A stretch of DNA of 64,000 nt from Pseudomonas putida. GTDB taxonomy: Bacteria; Pseudomonadota; Gammaproteobacteria; Pseudomonadales; Pseudomonadaceae. The DNA is taken from positions 186,001 to 250,000 of the forward strand of contig NZ_JANHLD010000003.1 in the NCBI RefSeq assembly GCF_028682455.1, in the 5' to 3' direction. How positions within the stretch are numbered: the stretch's first letter is position 1; each line of letters starts with the position of its first letter. Both the position numbers and the translations under genes were made by a program. The notes beneath the pieces were generated by a model, which made no database searches, was not told the DNA's origin, and saw only the letters and a program-made list of their open reading frames with translations. Positions 50,402 to 58,983 of this stretch are shown here, in pieces.

Positions 50402-50762
50402 GATGCCCTCCCACGGGCGACAACACACCGCGCGCACTTGCGGCGACGGCTACAGACAAAAAGAGAAAAAAGCTGATTGTCGAGGGAGGCGCTACAGACC
50501 GCCGGTCCAGTGATTTTCACGGGTGGCCAGACGAGGGATGAGGAGCAGAAACGCTTTAGTGTTCAACATAATGAACAACAAATTAGCTGAAGGCATCGCC
50601 GAAGTCAAATCGATAGAGAATCACTAATTAAAAATCGCGTACTTGATAATACATTCAGGTAAAAGCCCTTAAAGCTTACCGAAAGCTTCGTAAATTATAT
50701 TCCCCACCTTGTAGGAGCGGGCTTGCCCCCGCAGAAGCACCCCATCACCCAACGGAATTCAA
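50402..50762. other. Intergenic region upstream of the SMR genes
   Basis: 361 bp with no supported gene. It is AT-rich around 50550-50700 and ends with a single REP core (50711-50734). The SMR leader shows no match to guanidine riboswitch patterns that I can see. Confidence 0.4.
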
Positions 50763-50986
50763 TTGAAAGCCCTCTACCCTGTCGCCCTGCTCGCCACCCT
50801 GACCATCCTCCCCGGCTGCAGCAGCCCAAACCACCCCACCCCTCTTCCTGGGACACCCCACTACACCCCCTGCCCGCCCAGCCCACCACTTACTGCAACA
50901 AGCGTGGCTGCCACGAACAAAAACCGCTGATTTTCGACCCGACCCAAAGCGAACCCGACGCCACGACATTGCACCGTGGCTGGTAA
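50763..50986 (+). pseudogene. Possible small lipoprotein gene with a frameshift
   Basis: From a TTG at 50763 the reading LKALYPVALLATLTILPGCSS has a signal peptide and lipobox (LPGC) with strong GC3 bias, then loses coding character after about 40 codons. A second frame shows TTYCNKRGCHEQKPLIFDPTQSEPDATTLHRGW with good GC3 and a TAA at 50984-50986. Joining them needs one deleted base and gives about 74 residues. The frame change and the non-ATG start make this uncertain; it may be a decayed gene. Confidence 0.3.
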
Positions 50987-51042
50987 TTCAATGCCTTGAT
51001 ACGCGCTGAAACCGGGCATCACAACGAATCTTGCAGAAGTAG

Positions 51043-51070
51043 TTTACAGATGCAAACTGATCGCTATAAT
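51043..51070 (+). promoter_or_regulatory. Sigma-70 promoter of tRNA-Thr
   Basis: TTTACA, 16 bases, TATAAT, ending 11 bases before the tRNA. Confidence 0.75.
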
Positions 51071-51081
51071 GGCGACCCTGT

Positions 51082-51157
<76 letters not shown>

Positions 51158-51168
51158 TATGCAGTACA

Positions 51169-51198
51169 AAAAGGCTCACCGCAAGGTGGGCCTTTTTT
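51169..51198 (+). terminator. Intrinsic terminator after tRNA-Thr
   Basis: AAGGCTCACC, short loop, GGTGGGCCTTTTTT. Confidence 0.85.
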
Positions 51199-51346
51199 GT
51201 TTCCGTCGAAAAACCACGATTCTTCGTGGGTGTCCGCATTGCTGACGAAGTCTGCAAAGCTTGCGGCACCGAAACTTGTAATCCCCCTTCCCATCCGTTA
51301 TAGCTAAAAAGGCATCCATAACCAAAAGAGGCAGAATCAGCCCGTC

Positions 51347-51547
51347 ATGAACGAGACCACACGTATCTTTCGCCCCCAAGGCCCGTTTGCCGCGCTGTTC
51401 GGCAATACCTACGGGCCCGACGCTGTCGCTGATCTTTCGTTGACCAGCTCTCCCCTCTCGACACTGTTCCACGCGCTGTCGATTCCCCCCCGCGACGCCT
51501 TGCTCGCGCACAAACGCAAACGCCCTGTCCCTCCGCCTGCCAGCTGA
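51347..51547 (+). CDS. Small hypothetical protein
   Basis: A 66-residue reading frame (MNETTRIFRPQGPFAALFGNTYGPDAVADLSLTSS...AHKRKRPVPPPAS) with moderate coding bias and a weak AGAGG site 14 bases upstream. It has no recognisable domain and a basic, proline-rich end. It sits just before the flavin monooxygenase gene, 95 bp away. It could be a short leader or an unrelated small protein. Confidence 0.4.
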   Translation: MNETTRIFRPQGPFAALFGNTYGPDAVADLSLTSSPLSTLFHALSIPPRDALLAHKRKRPVPPPAS

Positions 51548-51642
51548 CGCCTGAATTTTCCGCATTCCATTGCCCTCGGTTTTTGCCGTTGAGGGCTGGA
51601 GACGCTTTGCATTTTTTTCAGTGTTTTCTGTCAGGAAGTCTT

Positions 51643-53022
51643 ATGAGTATTCGTGTTGCCATTATCGGCGCAGGCCCGTCTGGCCTGGCGCAGCTGCGTG
51701 CCTTTCAATCCGCTCATGCCAAGGGGGCGGTGATGCCCGAGGTGGTCTGTTTCGAGAAGCAGGCCGACTGGGGCGGGATGTGGAACTACACCTGGCGCAC
51801 CGGGCTGGATGAGCACGGCGAGCCGGTGCACGGGAGTATGTACCGCTACCTGTGGTCGAACGGCCCGAAGGAGTGCCTGGAGTTCGCCGACTACAGTTTT
51901 GATGAGCATTTCGGTCGGCCGATCTCGTCTTATCCACCGCGTGAGGTGTTGTGGGATTACATTCAGGGCCGGGTGAAAAAGGCCGGTGTGCGCGATTACA
52001 TCCGCTTCAATACGGCGGTCAAGGCGGTGCGTTTCGATGAGGCCAGCCGCACGTTCACGCTCACCGCCCACGACTACGCCCAAGGCCTGAGCACCGAGCA
52101 GGTGTTCGATTATGTGGTAGTGGCCAGCGGGCATTTTTCCACGCCCCATGTGCCGGACTTCGCCGGGTTCGAGCGTTTCTCCGGACGCATTCTGCACGCC
52201 CACGATTTTCGCGATGCTCTGGAGTTCAAGGGCAAGGATGTGCTGATCGTCGGCAGTAGTTATTCGGCCGAAGATATCGGCTCGCAATGCTTCAAGTACG
52301 GTGCGCGCTCGATCACCAGCGCCTATCGCACTCAGCCCATGGGCTACAAGTGGCCCAAGGGCTGGGAAGAGCGCCCGCAATTGCAGCGGGTGGAAGGTGA
52401 GCTGGCGTTCTTTGCCGACGGCTCGAGCAAGCGGGTGGATGCGATCATTCTGTGCACCGGCTATCAGCATCACTTCCCGTTCCTGCCCGATGAGCTGACG
52501 CTCAAGACCGGTAACCGCCTGTGGCCGCTGGGTCTGTACCAGGGCGTGGTGTGGGAGCAGAACCCGCAGCTGATCTATCTCGGCATGCAAGACCTCTGGT
52601 ACAGCTTCAACCTGTTCGACGCCCAGGCGTGGTTCGCCCGGGACTACATGCTGGGCTTGAAAAAGCTGCCAGCAAAGGCCGAGATGCAGGCCGACAGCGC
52701 TCGCTGGCGCGCCGAGGAAGAGGCGCTGCAAACCACCGCACAGATGTACGAGTTCCAGGGCCGCTACATCAAGCACCTGATCGAACAGACCGACTACCCA
52801 AGCTTCGATATCGACGCGGTGAACCGGATCTTCCTGAAATGGAAGTCTGACAAGAAGCAGGACATCATGGGCTATCGCGACAAGTCCTACCGCTCGGTGA
52901 TCACCGGTACCGCCGCCGTGCCACATCACACGCGCTGGATGCAGGCGCTGGATGACTCACTGGTGGAATACCTGCGTGAAACCTCCGCCAAGGGCAATGT
53001 AAAAACCCTGCGCCAGCACTAA
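51643..53022 (+). CDS. Flavin-containing monooxygenase, trimethylamine monooxygenase-like
   Basis: A 459-residue FMO. FAD motif VAIIGAGPSGLAQLRAF is at residues 5-21, the FMO signature F-x-G-x3-H-x3-F (FSGRILHAHDF) near 178, and the NADPH motif VLIVGSSYSAEDIG near 200. The blocks EVVCFEKQADWGGMWNYTWR, MYRYLWSNGPKE and YPPREVL match, from memory, bacterial trimethylamine monooxygenase (Tmm), which makes trimethylamine N-oxide. ATG 51643 follows AGGAAG. Context of carnitine/choline catabolism makes a methylamine substrate attractive, but other amines are possible. Its TAA overlaps the convergent hldD stop. Confidence 0.78.
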   Translation: MSIRVAIIGAGPSGLAQLRAFQSAHAKGAVMPEVVCFEKQADWGGMWNYTWRTGLDEHGEPVHGSMYRYLWSNGPKECLEFADYSFDEHFGRPISSYPPREVLWDYIQGRVKKAGVRDYIRFNTAVKAVRFDEASRTFTLTAHDYAQGLSTEQVFDYVVVASGHFSTPHVPDFAGFERFSGRILHAHDFRDALEFKGKDVLIVGSSYSAEDIGSQCFKYGARSITSAYRTQPMGYKWPKGWEERPQLQRVEGELAFFADGSSKRVDAIILCTGYQHHFPFLPDELTLKTGNRLWPLGLYQGVVWEQNPQLIYLGMQDLWYSFNLFDAQAWFARDYMLGLKKLPAKAEMQADSARWRAEEEALQTTAQMYEFQGRYIKHLIEQTDYPSFDIDAVNRIFLKWKSDKKQDIMGYRDKSYRSVITGTAAVPHHTRWMQALDDSLVEYLRETSAKGNVKTLRQH

Positions 53023-54050
53023 GCCACAGCCGCCTGCCTGTACTGGGCGGGCGTCGCTATCTCGATGCCTTGCAGCCAGTCGCAATACCGCGCCACGCCC
53101 TGTTCGACGGTGAGCATCGGCTGCTGGAAGCCCGCCTCGCGCAGGCGGCTCAGGTCGGCGCAGGTGTAGCACTGGTACTTGCCCCGCAGGTGGTCAGGGA
53201 ATTCGCTGTATTCAAGGATGCCTTCGAGCAGGGCCATCTCCCGCGACAGCGGGGGCTGGTCCTGCTGCTCGCGCAAGCGATTGATCACCGCCATGGCGAC
53301 ATCGTTGAACGGCTGGGCCCGGCCGCTGCCGACGTTGAACAAGCCGCTGAGCTGCGGATGGTCGAGAAAGTGCAGGTTGACCTTGACCACATCCTCCACC
53401 GACACAAAGTCACGCAGGTGTCCGCCGCTGGGGTAGTCGCCATAGCTGCCGAACAGGCTGACCTTGCCGTTGGCCTGGTACTGATTGAAGCAATGCAGGG
53501 CGACCGAGGCCATGGCGCCCTTGTGTTGTTCGTGGGGGCCGTAGACGTTGAAGTAGCGCAGGCCGATGATCTGGCTGCGCGCCGCAGGCAACAGCCTGCG
53601 CACGTGTTGATCGAAAAGGAATTTGGAGTAGCCGTAGACGTTCAGCGGCCGCTCGCACTCGCGTTGTTCGCGAAAATCGCGTCCGGCGCCGTACACCGCT
53701 GCCGACGAGGCATACAGCATGGGCACTTGCAGGGCCTGGGCCGCATCGAGCAGATTGCGGCTGAAGCGATAGTTATTGTCCATCATGAAGCGCCCGTCAC
53801 CTTCGACGGTGCTGGAGCAGGCGCCCTGGTGCAGCACCGCGCGGACCTTGCCGAACTGGCCGCGGGCAAAGCGCTCGAGAAAGTCATCCTTGTCCAGATA
53901 GTCGGCAATCTCGCAGTCGACGAGGTTGCGGAATTTGTCGCCATCGGTCAGGTCGTCGACGGCAATGATTTCGGCTTCATTGCGTCGATTCAGGGCCTGG
54001 ACGAGGTTGCTACCGATGAAACCGGCGGCGCCGGTCACGATGATGGTCAT
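53019..54050 (-). CDS. hldD: ADP-L-glycero-D-manno-heptose-6-epimerase
   Basis: A 343-residue short-chain dehydrogenase-like epimerase acting in LPS inner-core heptose synthesis. It has IIVTGAAGFIGSNLVQAL for NADP, HQGACSSTVEGDG, SSAAVYGAG and the catalytic YGYSK. FNVYGPHEQHKGAMASVA and GSYGDYPSGGHLRDFVSV are specific to HldD. It appears alone here, not in a waa cluster. Converges with the Tmm-like gene with a four-base stop overlap. Confidence 0.92.
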   Translation of the reverse strand: MTIIVTGAAGFIGSNLVQALNRRNEAEIIAVDDLTDGDKFRNLVDCEIADYLDKDDFLERFARGQFGKVRAVLHQGACSSTVEGDGRFMMDNNYRFSRNLLDAAQALQVPMLYASSAAVYGAGRDFREQRECERPLNVYGYSKFLFDQHVRRLLPAARSQIIGLRYFNVYGPHEQHKGAMASVALHCFNQYQANGKVSLFGSYGDYPSGGHLRDFVSVEDVVKVNLHFLDHPQLSGLFNVGSGRAQPFNDVAMAVINRLREQQDQPPLSREMALLEGILEYSEFPDHLRGKYQCYTCADLSRLREAGFQQPMLTVEQGVARYCDWLQGIEIATPAQYRQAAVA

Positions 54051-54120
54051 GCCTTGTCCCCCTTCGAGGGTGCAGAGCGTTCAGTTTAAGGCTGACCATT
54101 TGAACAAAAATTAACCAGGA

Positions 54121-55320
54121 TCAATAAAACGGCGATGCCTCGCGCGAGCGAGCGCGCCAGCGTCCGAGCAGTCGAGCGGCGCTGACCAGCCAGTTGAGCA
54201 AGGCGATACCCATCAGGCAAAGCATCATCGCCTCGGTGCCGCCGCTGACGATCAGGTTGCCCGCCAGCCAAGGGAAGCCGAACACCCCGAGAAAGTACGC
54301 CAGGCTGAACAACAGCAAGGCCTGCGGGGTGTGCCCGGCCGGCGCCTGGTTGGCGGCCAGGCCATTGATCACCGAGTAGTTCAGGCCGTAGCCGACACCC
54401 AGCAAGGCGGCGGCCAGCAGGTAGCCGAGGTTGTCCTGCACCCACCAGCCCAGCGCCAGCACGGCAAGCACGGTGAAGGCACAGAGCAGGCAGGAGGCCC
54501 CGCAGGCATCCCGCTTGACCACCCAGCCGGCGACCAGCAATCGACAACCGATGGCCGCACTCATGAAACCGATGAAGAACAGCGAATAATCCAGGCCGCG
54601 CGCCGCTGCGTAAGAGGTCTGGAAACTCCCCAGGCCGCCGAAGATCGCACCGCCCAGGCCGACCATCAGAATCGGCCAGCGCGCTGGCGAACCCAGCACC
54701 TGAGCGCTGGCCCTGCGGCTGATGCCGACGGGGCTCGCGGCCTGCCGGGGCTGGCGGGCCAGGTGGTTGAATATCATCAGACCAAGCACTGCCGCCGCCG
54801 CGGCGGTGAAGAACGCCGTCTGTACCGGCAGGTGAAAGAAGCTGGCGAGTTTGCCCGCCAACGGCCCGGAGCCGATGCCGCTCATCATGCTGCCCGAGAG
54901 CAAGGCGAAGCAGTGCGTGCGCCGCGTGGGCTCGACCCGTTCGGCAACCAGGATCGGACCCAGGGTGTAGAACGCGCCCCAGCCCAGGCCCAGGATGAGG
55001 CCGCAAAGCATCAGGCCCAGACCGGTACCGGCCATGAGGGCAAAGCCCAGGCAGGCCGCTACCAGGCAAAGTGCCGAGAGCGCGATGGCCCGCGCCGAAC
55101 CCAGGCGATCAGCCAGGTGTCCACTGCCGAGCACGGCCACGATGGTGCTGAGCATCGCCAGGGAAATGATCCGTCCCGCATCCTGCTCGTTGCCGCCACG
55201 GGTGCTGACCAGCAACGACAACAAAAAGGTCGAGCCGTACGACAGCGACAACAGGTAGCTGGCCAGGCACAGCAGGCCAAAGCCCTTGTTCGCGGGCGCG
55301 GTGCGGGTAGCGGCGGTCAC
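54121..55320 (-). CDS. MFS transporter
   Basis: A 399-residue permease with 12 helices. LADRLGSARAIALSALCLVAAC is the inter-TM2/3 loop motif. The substrate is unknown. The first possible start is a GTG at 55320 (VTAATRTAPANKGFGLL...) with no convincing ribosome site, so initiation is uncertain. It is divergent from the FMN-binding glutamate synthase-like gene across 219 bp. Confidence 0.8.
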   Translation of the reverse strand: MTAATRTAPANKGFGLLCLASYLLSLSYGSTFLLSLLVSTRGGNEQDAGRIISLAMLSTIVAVLGSGHLADRLGSARAIALSALCLVAACLGFALMAGTGLGLMLCGLILGLGWGAFYTLGPILVAERVEPTRRTHCFALLSGSMMSGIGSGPLAGKLASFFHLPVQTAFFTAAAAAVLGLMIFNHLARQPRQAASPVGISRRASAQVLGSPARWPILMVGLGGAIFGGLGSFQTSYAAARGLDYSLFFIGFMSAAIGCRLLVAGWVVKRDACGASCLLCAFTVLAVLALGWWVQDNLGYLLAAALLGVGYGLNYSVINGLAANQAPAGHTPQALLLFSLAYFLGVFGFPWLAGNLIVSGGTEAMMLCLMGIALLNWLVSAARLLGRWRARSREASPFY

Positions 55321-55539
55321 AGGGGTTCACTCGCAAAAAAAAACGGTACGAGCCTTGTAGCACGCTGGTTGCAGGCGGCAGTTATGCAAGTGCCGGAGTT
55401 GGGTTCAGTCATTGGCAAACAATTGCGCGAGCAGCGGGTCAAGCACGCCGGGGATAAAAGTCTTTTACCGAAACCACGGGTTTTCTGCACAGGGGCTTGC
55501 CCTATCCTAGGAAGGATCTCTCACATCAGCGGAAGATCC

Positions 55540-57204
55540 ATGAAAGCTTCGCTTCCCAGCCGCTACGCCTGTCTGGCCGGCTGCTTGCTCTTCACCTGTG
55601 TCAGCCTGCCCTTCCTTGCGACCCACACCTGGCTCTGGCCCTTTAGCGTACTCTGCGCCGTGCTCAGCCTGGTTGGCCTGAACGACCTGAGACAAAGCCA
55701 TCACGCGGTGCGACGCAACTATCCGATCTTGGGCAACATCCGCTACCTGATCGAAACCATCCGCCCGGAAATCCGCCAGTACCTGCTCGAAGGCGATGAT
55801 GACAAGCTGCCCTTTTCCCGCGCCCAGCGCTCGCTGGTCTACGCCCGGGCCAAGAATGAAAGCGCCGAGAAGGCCTTTGGCACGCTCAATGATGTGTACC
55901 GCCCGGGCTTTGAATTCATCAGCCATTCGATGCTGCCCAGCGACACTCCCGACCCAGCGTCGTTTCGCATCGCCATCGGCGGCCCGCAGTGCCGCCAGCC
56001 CTACTCGGCCTCGATCTTCAACATTTCTGCCATGAGTTTTGGCGCCCTCAGCGCCAACGCCATTGCCGCCTTGAACCAGGGTGCCCGGCGCGGGCGCTTT
56101 GCACATGACACAGGCGAAGGCAGTATCAGCCCGTACCACCGCGAACATGGCGGCGACCTGATCTGGGAAATCGGCAGCGGCTATTTTGGTTGCCGCACCG
56201 CCGAAGGCCGCTTCGACCCCGAGCGTTTTGCCGACCAGGCTCGCGACGCTCAGGTGAAGATGATCGAGATCAAGCTCAGCCAGGGCGCCAAGCCCGGGCA
56301 TGGCGGGATCTTGCCCGGGCACAAGGTCAGCGCCGAAATTGCCGCCACACGCGGGGTGACGGTGGGGGAAGACTGCATCTCGCCTGCCGCCCACAGCGCC
56401 TTTCGCACGCCGCTGCAGTTGCTGCAGTTCATCGCCCGGTTGCGTGAGCTTTCAGGCGGCAAACCGGTGGGCTTCAAGTTCTGCCTGGGCCACCCCTGGG
56501 AATTCATGGGCATCGCCAAGGCCATGCTGGCGACCGGCATCGTGCCGGACTTTATCGTGGTCGATGGCAAGGAAGGCGGTACTGGCGCTGCGCCCAGGGA
56601 GTTCAGCGACAACATCGGTGTGCCGATGCGCGAAGGTCTGATGTTCGTGCACAACACTCTGGTCGGCCTGAACCTGCGCGACAAAGTGCGCATCGGTGCC
56701 GGGGGCAAGATCGTCAGTGCGTTCGATATCGCCAGCGTGTTGGCCATTGGCGCCGACTGGGTGAACTCGGCGCGCGGCTTCATGTTCGCCATTGGCTGCA
56801 TCCAGTCGCAAAGCTGCCACACCAACCAGTGCCCCACCGGGGTCGCCACCCAGGACCCGTTGCGCCAACGCGCGCTGGTGGTGCCCGACAAGGCCGACCG
56901 GGTCTACAGCTTTCACCGCAATACCCTGCATGCCCTGGCCGAGATGCTGGCGGCGGCGGGGCTCGACCACCCTTCGCAGTTGAAGCCCAAGCACCTGGTG
57001 CGACGCATCAGCGCCAGTGAGATTCGTCTGTTCTCGCAGTTGCACGTGTTCCTCAAGCCCGGTGAATTGCTCAGCGGCGAGATCAACAGTGAATTCTATG
57101 CGCGGTTGTGGCGGATGGCCCGTAGTGACAGCTTTGAGCCTGAGATGGGGGAGGCGCCGCAGCTGAAGACCTCAGAGCGCCGAAAAGAAACAACCCCGGC
57201 ATAG
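55540..57204 (+). CDS. FMN-binding glutamate synthase family protein
   Basis: A 554-residue protein. Two N-terminal membrane helices (ACLAGCLLFTCVSLPFLA, TWLWPFSVLCAVLSLVGL) precede a GltS-type TIM barrel. It has SIFNISAMSFGALSANAIAALNQGA, IEIKLSQGAKPGHGGILPGHKV, DFIVVDGKEGGTGAAPREFSDN and the Fe-S-like cysteines GCIQSQSCHTNQCPTGVATQDP. These match the FMN/3Fe-4S domain of glutamate synthase, but the glutaminase domain is missing, so the physiological reaction is unknown. ATG 55540 has a GGAAGA site; a long open frame upstream of it is anti-coding. Confidence 0.88.
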   Translation: MKASLPSRYACLAGCLLFTCVSLPFLATHTWLWPFSVLCAVLSLVGLNDLRQSHHAVRRNYPILGNIRYLIETIRPEIRQYLLEGDDDKLPFSRAQRSLVYARAKNESAEKAFGTLNDVYRPGFEFISHSMLPSDTPDPASFRIAIGGPQCRQPYSASIFNISAMSFGALSANAIAALNQGARRGRFAHDTGEGSISPYHREHGGDLIWEIGSGYFGCRTAEGRFDPERFADQARDAQVKMIEIKLSQGAKPGHGGILPGHKVSAEIAATRGVTVGEDCISPAAHSAFRTPLQLLQFIARLRELSGGKPVGFKFCLGHPWEFMGIAKAMLATGIVPDFIVVDGKEGGTGAAPREFSDNIGVPMREGLMFVHNTLVGLNLRDKVRIGAGGKIVSAFDIASVLAIGADWVNSARGFMFAIGCIQSQSCHTNQCPTGVATQDPLRQRALVVPDKADRVYSFHRNTLHALAEMLAAAGLDHPSQLKPKHLVRRISASEIRLFSQLHVFLKPGELLSGEINSEFYARLWRMARSDSFEPEMGEAPQLKTSERRKETTPA

Positions 57205-57215
57205 GCCGGGGTTGT
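57189..57215. terminator. GC-rich hairpin at the end of the glutamate synthase-like gene
   Basis: ACAACCCCGGC, ata, GGCCGGGGTTGT. The stem overlaps the stop; the T-run after it is weak. Confidence 0.6.
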
Positions 57216-57218
57216 GGT

Positions 57219-57263
57219 TCGCGGGGCAAGCCCGCTCCTACAGTGTTTGTGGGAGCGGGCGCC
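57219..57263. repeat. REP pair between convergent genes
   Basis: tcgcggggcaagcccgctcctac and an inverted gtgggagcgggcg; both genes end at its borders. Confidence 0.7.
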
Positions 57264-57276
57264 CTGGAACATCCAA

Positions 57277-58566
57277 TCAGAAAATGCTGATCGGGTATTC
57301 GACGAATACGCGGACTTCGTTGCCGTCGTCGTTGTAGCCGTTCTGACGAACGCTGTCAGAGGTACGCAGGAACGAGCTACGCAGTTTGACGGACAGGTCC
57401 TTGGCAGGGCCTTCCTGAACGACGTATTTGATCTGGTTGAAGATCTCGCGCTCTTTACCTTCGCCGAAACCGTGGGTGTTGATGTTGTCACCACGCACGT
57501 ACGCCACGTTGTACTTCAGGCCCGGCACGCCGAAGCTGCTGAAGTCCAGGCCGTAGCCGATCTGCCAGGAACGCTCGTCTTCAGCGTTGAAGTCGGACCA
57601 GTAGGAGTTGGCCAGGTAGATGGTCGAACCACCGTCACCCACGCCACCACGGTTCTGGTACCAGCCGTACTGGTAGCCGGTGTCGCCGGTGCTGCGCTGG
57701 TGCGCGATGGTCACCGAGTGCGGACCGAAGGCGTAAGTGGCTGCCAGGCTCCAGATGGTGTTGGAGTCGCCGGTCAGGCCAGCTTCTTTGACGTACTTGT
57801 TGTTGATGTCCGACTTGTAGCCATTGAAGTCCAGGGTCAGGGACTGGTCAGCAGCGATCGGGTGAACATAGTTCACGCCCAGGTAGTACTTCTGCAGTAC
57901 GTCCTCGACATCGGAGCCGTATACGGCCGCCGACAGGTTTTCGGTGAACTTGTAGCTACCGCCGAGCACATTGATCGACTTCAGGCCACCGCTGTCACGG
58001 CCTTCGGCACTCTTGCGTGCTTCCTGGGTGAAACGACCGGCGTTCAGTTCCAGGCCCTTGATCTCCTTGGAGGTGATCATCGTGCCGGTGAAGCTTTCTG
58101 GCAGCAGACGGGCATCGTCATACTGCAGGACTGGCAGCGCTGGCATCTGGTCGCCGTACTTGAGCACGGTGTTGGAGACACGCAGTTTTACTGCGGCGCC
58201 GCCACGGGCCAGGTTGTGCGGGGAGTTGGCCTGAGCACCATCGCTAGGCTTGAAGAAGTCGACACCGGCGCCGCCGTTGTGACCCTTGCCACCGTCCAGA
58301 CGCACGGCGTACAGGCCGAAAGCGTCGACACCCACACCGACGGTGCCCTGGGTGAAGCCGGAGGAGAAGTTGGCGATGACGCCCTGACCCCATTCAATCT
58401 GGTCGTCGGTGCCGTGCTTCTTGTCACGGTTGATGTAAGCGTTGCGCAGCAGAACATTCATGCTGCTGTCTTCTACGAAGCCCTTGGCCGCGGCCTGGTC
58501 ATTGGCCATAGCCTGAGTCGCGGTCAGAAGGCCGAGCGCGATCAGACTGATCCTGGTTTTCAACAT
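57277..58566 (-). CDS. oprQ: OprD-family outer-membrane porin (OprQ/OprE-like)
   Basis: A 429-residue porin. The signal peptide is MLKTRISLIALGLLTATQAMA. The mature start FVEDSSMNVLLRNAYINRDKK, then QGVIANFSSGFTQGTVGVGVDAFGLYAVRLDGG and a terminal aromatic residue (VEYPISIF) are OprD hallmarks for an 18-strand barrel. From recalled order it is the P. putida OprQ (PP_0268) equivalent. The subfamily transports small acids or amino acids; the exact substrate is not readable. Its long leader contains a terminator-like hairpin. Confidence 0.88.
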   Translation of the reverse strand: MLKTRISLIALGLLTATQAMANDQAAAKGFVEDSSMNVLLRNAYINRDKKHGTDDQIEWGQGVIANFSSGFTQGTVGVGVDAFGLYAVRLDGGKGHNGGAGVDFFKPSDGAQANSPHNLARGGAAVKLRVSNTVLKYGDQMPALPVLQYDDARLLPESFTGTMITSKEIKGLELNAGRFTQEARKSAEGRDSGGLKSINVLGGSYKFTENLSAAVYGSDVEDVLQKYYLGVNYVHPIAADQSLTLDFNGYKSDINNKYVKEAGLTGDSNTIWSLAATYAFGPHSVTIAHQRSTGDTGYQYGWYQNRGGVGDGGSTIYLANSYWSDFNAEDERSWQIGYGLDFSSFGVPGLKYNVAYVRGDNINTHGFGEGKEREIFNQIKYVVQEGPAKDLSVKLRSSFLRTSDSVRQNGYNDDGNEVRVFVEYPISIF

Positions 58567-58654
58567 TTTATTTTCCTTATTACTTAGTCAAAGACGCTCT
58601 GCGACCTACGCCAAAAACCACGCCCCCTGCGTGGGTTGACGCTCGCGGGTCAGA

Positions 58655-58697
58655 AATAAAAAGCCCGCGTGCGAGTGATCGCAGCGGGCCTTTTATT
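58655..58697 (-). promoter_or_regulatory. Terminator-like hairpin in the oprQ leader (candidate attenuator)
   Basis: Read on the minus strand: AAAAGGCCCGC, a loop, GCGGGCTTTTTATTT. It stands between a sigma-70 promoter and the oprQ start, about 90-130 bases before the ATG. The same inverted repeat is usable in both directions. Confidence 0.5.
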
Positions 58698-58735
58698 CTG
58701 GACTCTTGGCCGGTGGGCCTACAGGCGTTGACCGA

Positions 58736-58765
58736 ATCCTATCCGTGAGTTCATCAATGTGTCAA
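58736..58765 (-). promoter_or_regulatory. Sigma-70 promoter of oprQ
   Basis: TTGACA and TAGGAT with an 18-base spacer on the minus strand, giving a leader of roughly 160 nt before the oprQ ATG. Confidence 0.55.
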
Positions 58766-58917
58766 AAATTCGTGAAAAGTCGTTCACATTAGCCGCCGAT
58801 GGCAACGCTACGCGACAGAATTGCAAGGATGTTTCAGCCGTGTAACACCGGTTTCCCTAAGCAATATTTTGAAACAAATACCCGCAACAAACGATTAGAA
58901 ACAATTAACACTAGTAA

Positions 58918-58938
58918 ATAGCACGCATTATCATTCAC
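58918..58938 (+). promoter_or_regulatory. Fur-box-like sequence before the siderophore receptor gene
   Basis: tagcacGCATTATCATTCacg resembles the Fur consensus GATAATGATAATCATTATC in its right half. It lies about 50 bp upstream of the receptor gene. Confidence 0.4.
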
Positions 58939-58983
58939 GCCGAATTTGTCATCCCCTCCTTTCGTCTACCTCTACCCTTGCGG

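Noticed and set aside
50402..50540. Guanidine (ykkC-type) riboswitch before the SMR genes
   Set aside because: SMR genes can carry such leaders, but the ACGR-loop or ykkC core motifs are not visible here.
54331..55539. Long open frame upstream of and in frame with the glutamate synthase-like gene
   Set aside because: This part is antisense to the MFS gene and low complexity; the conserved protein starts at the ATG at 55540.
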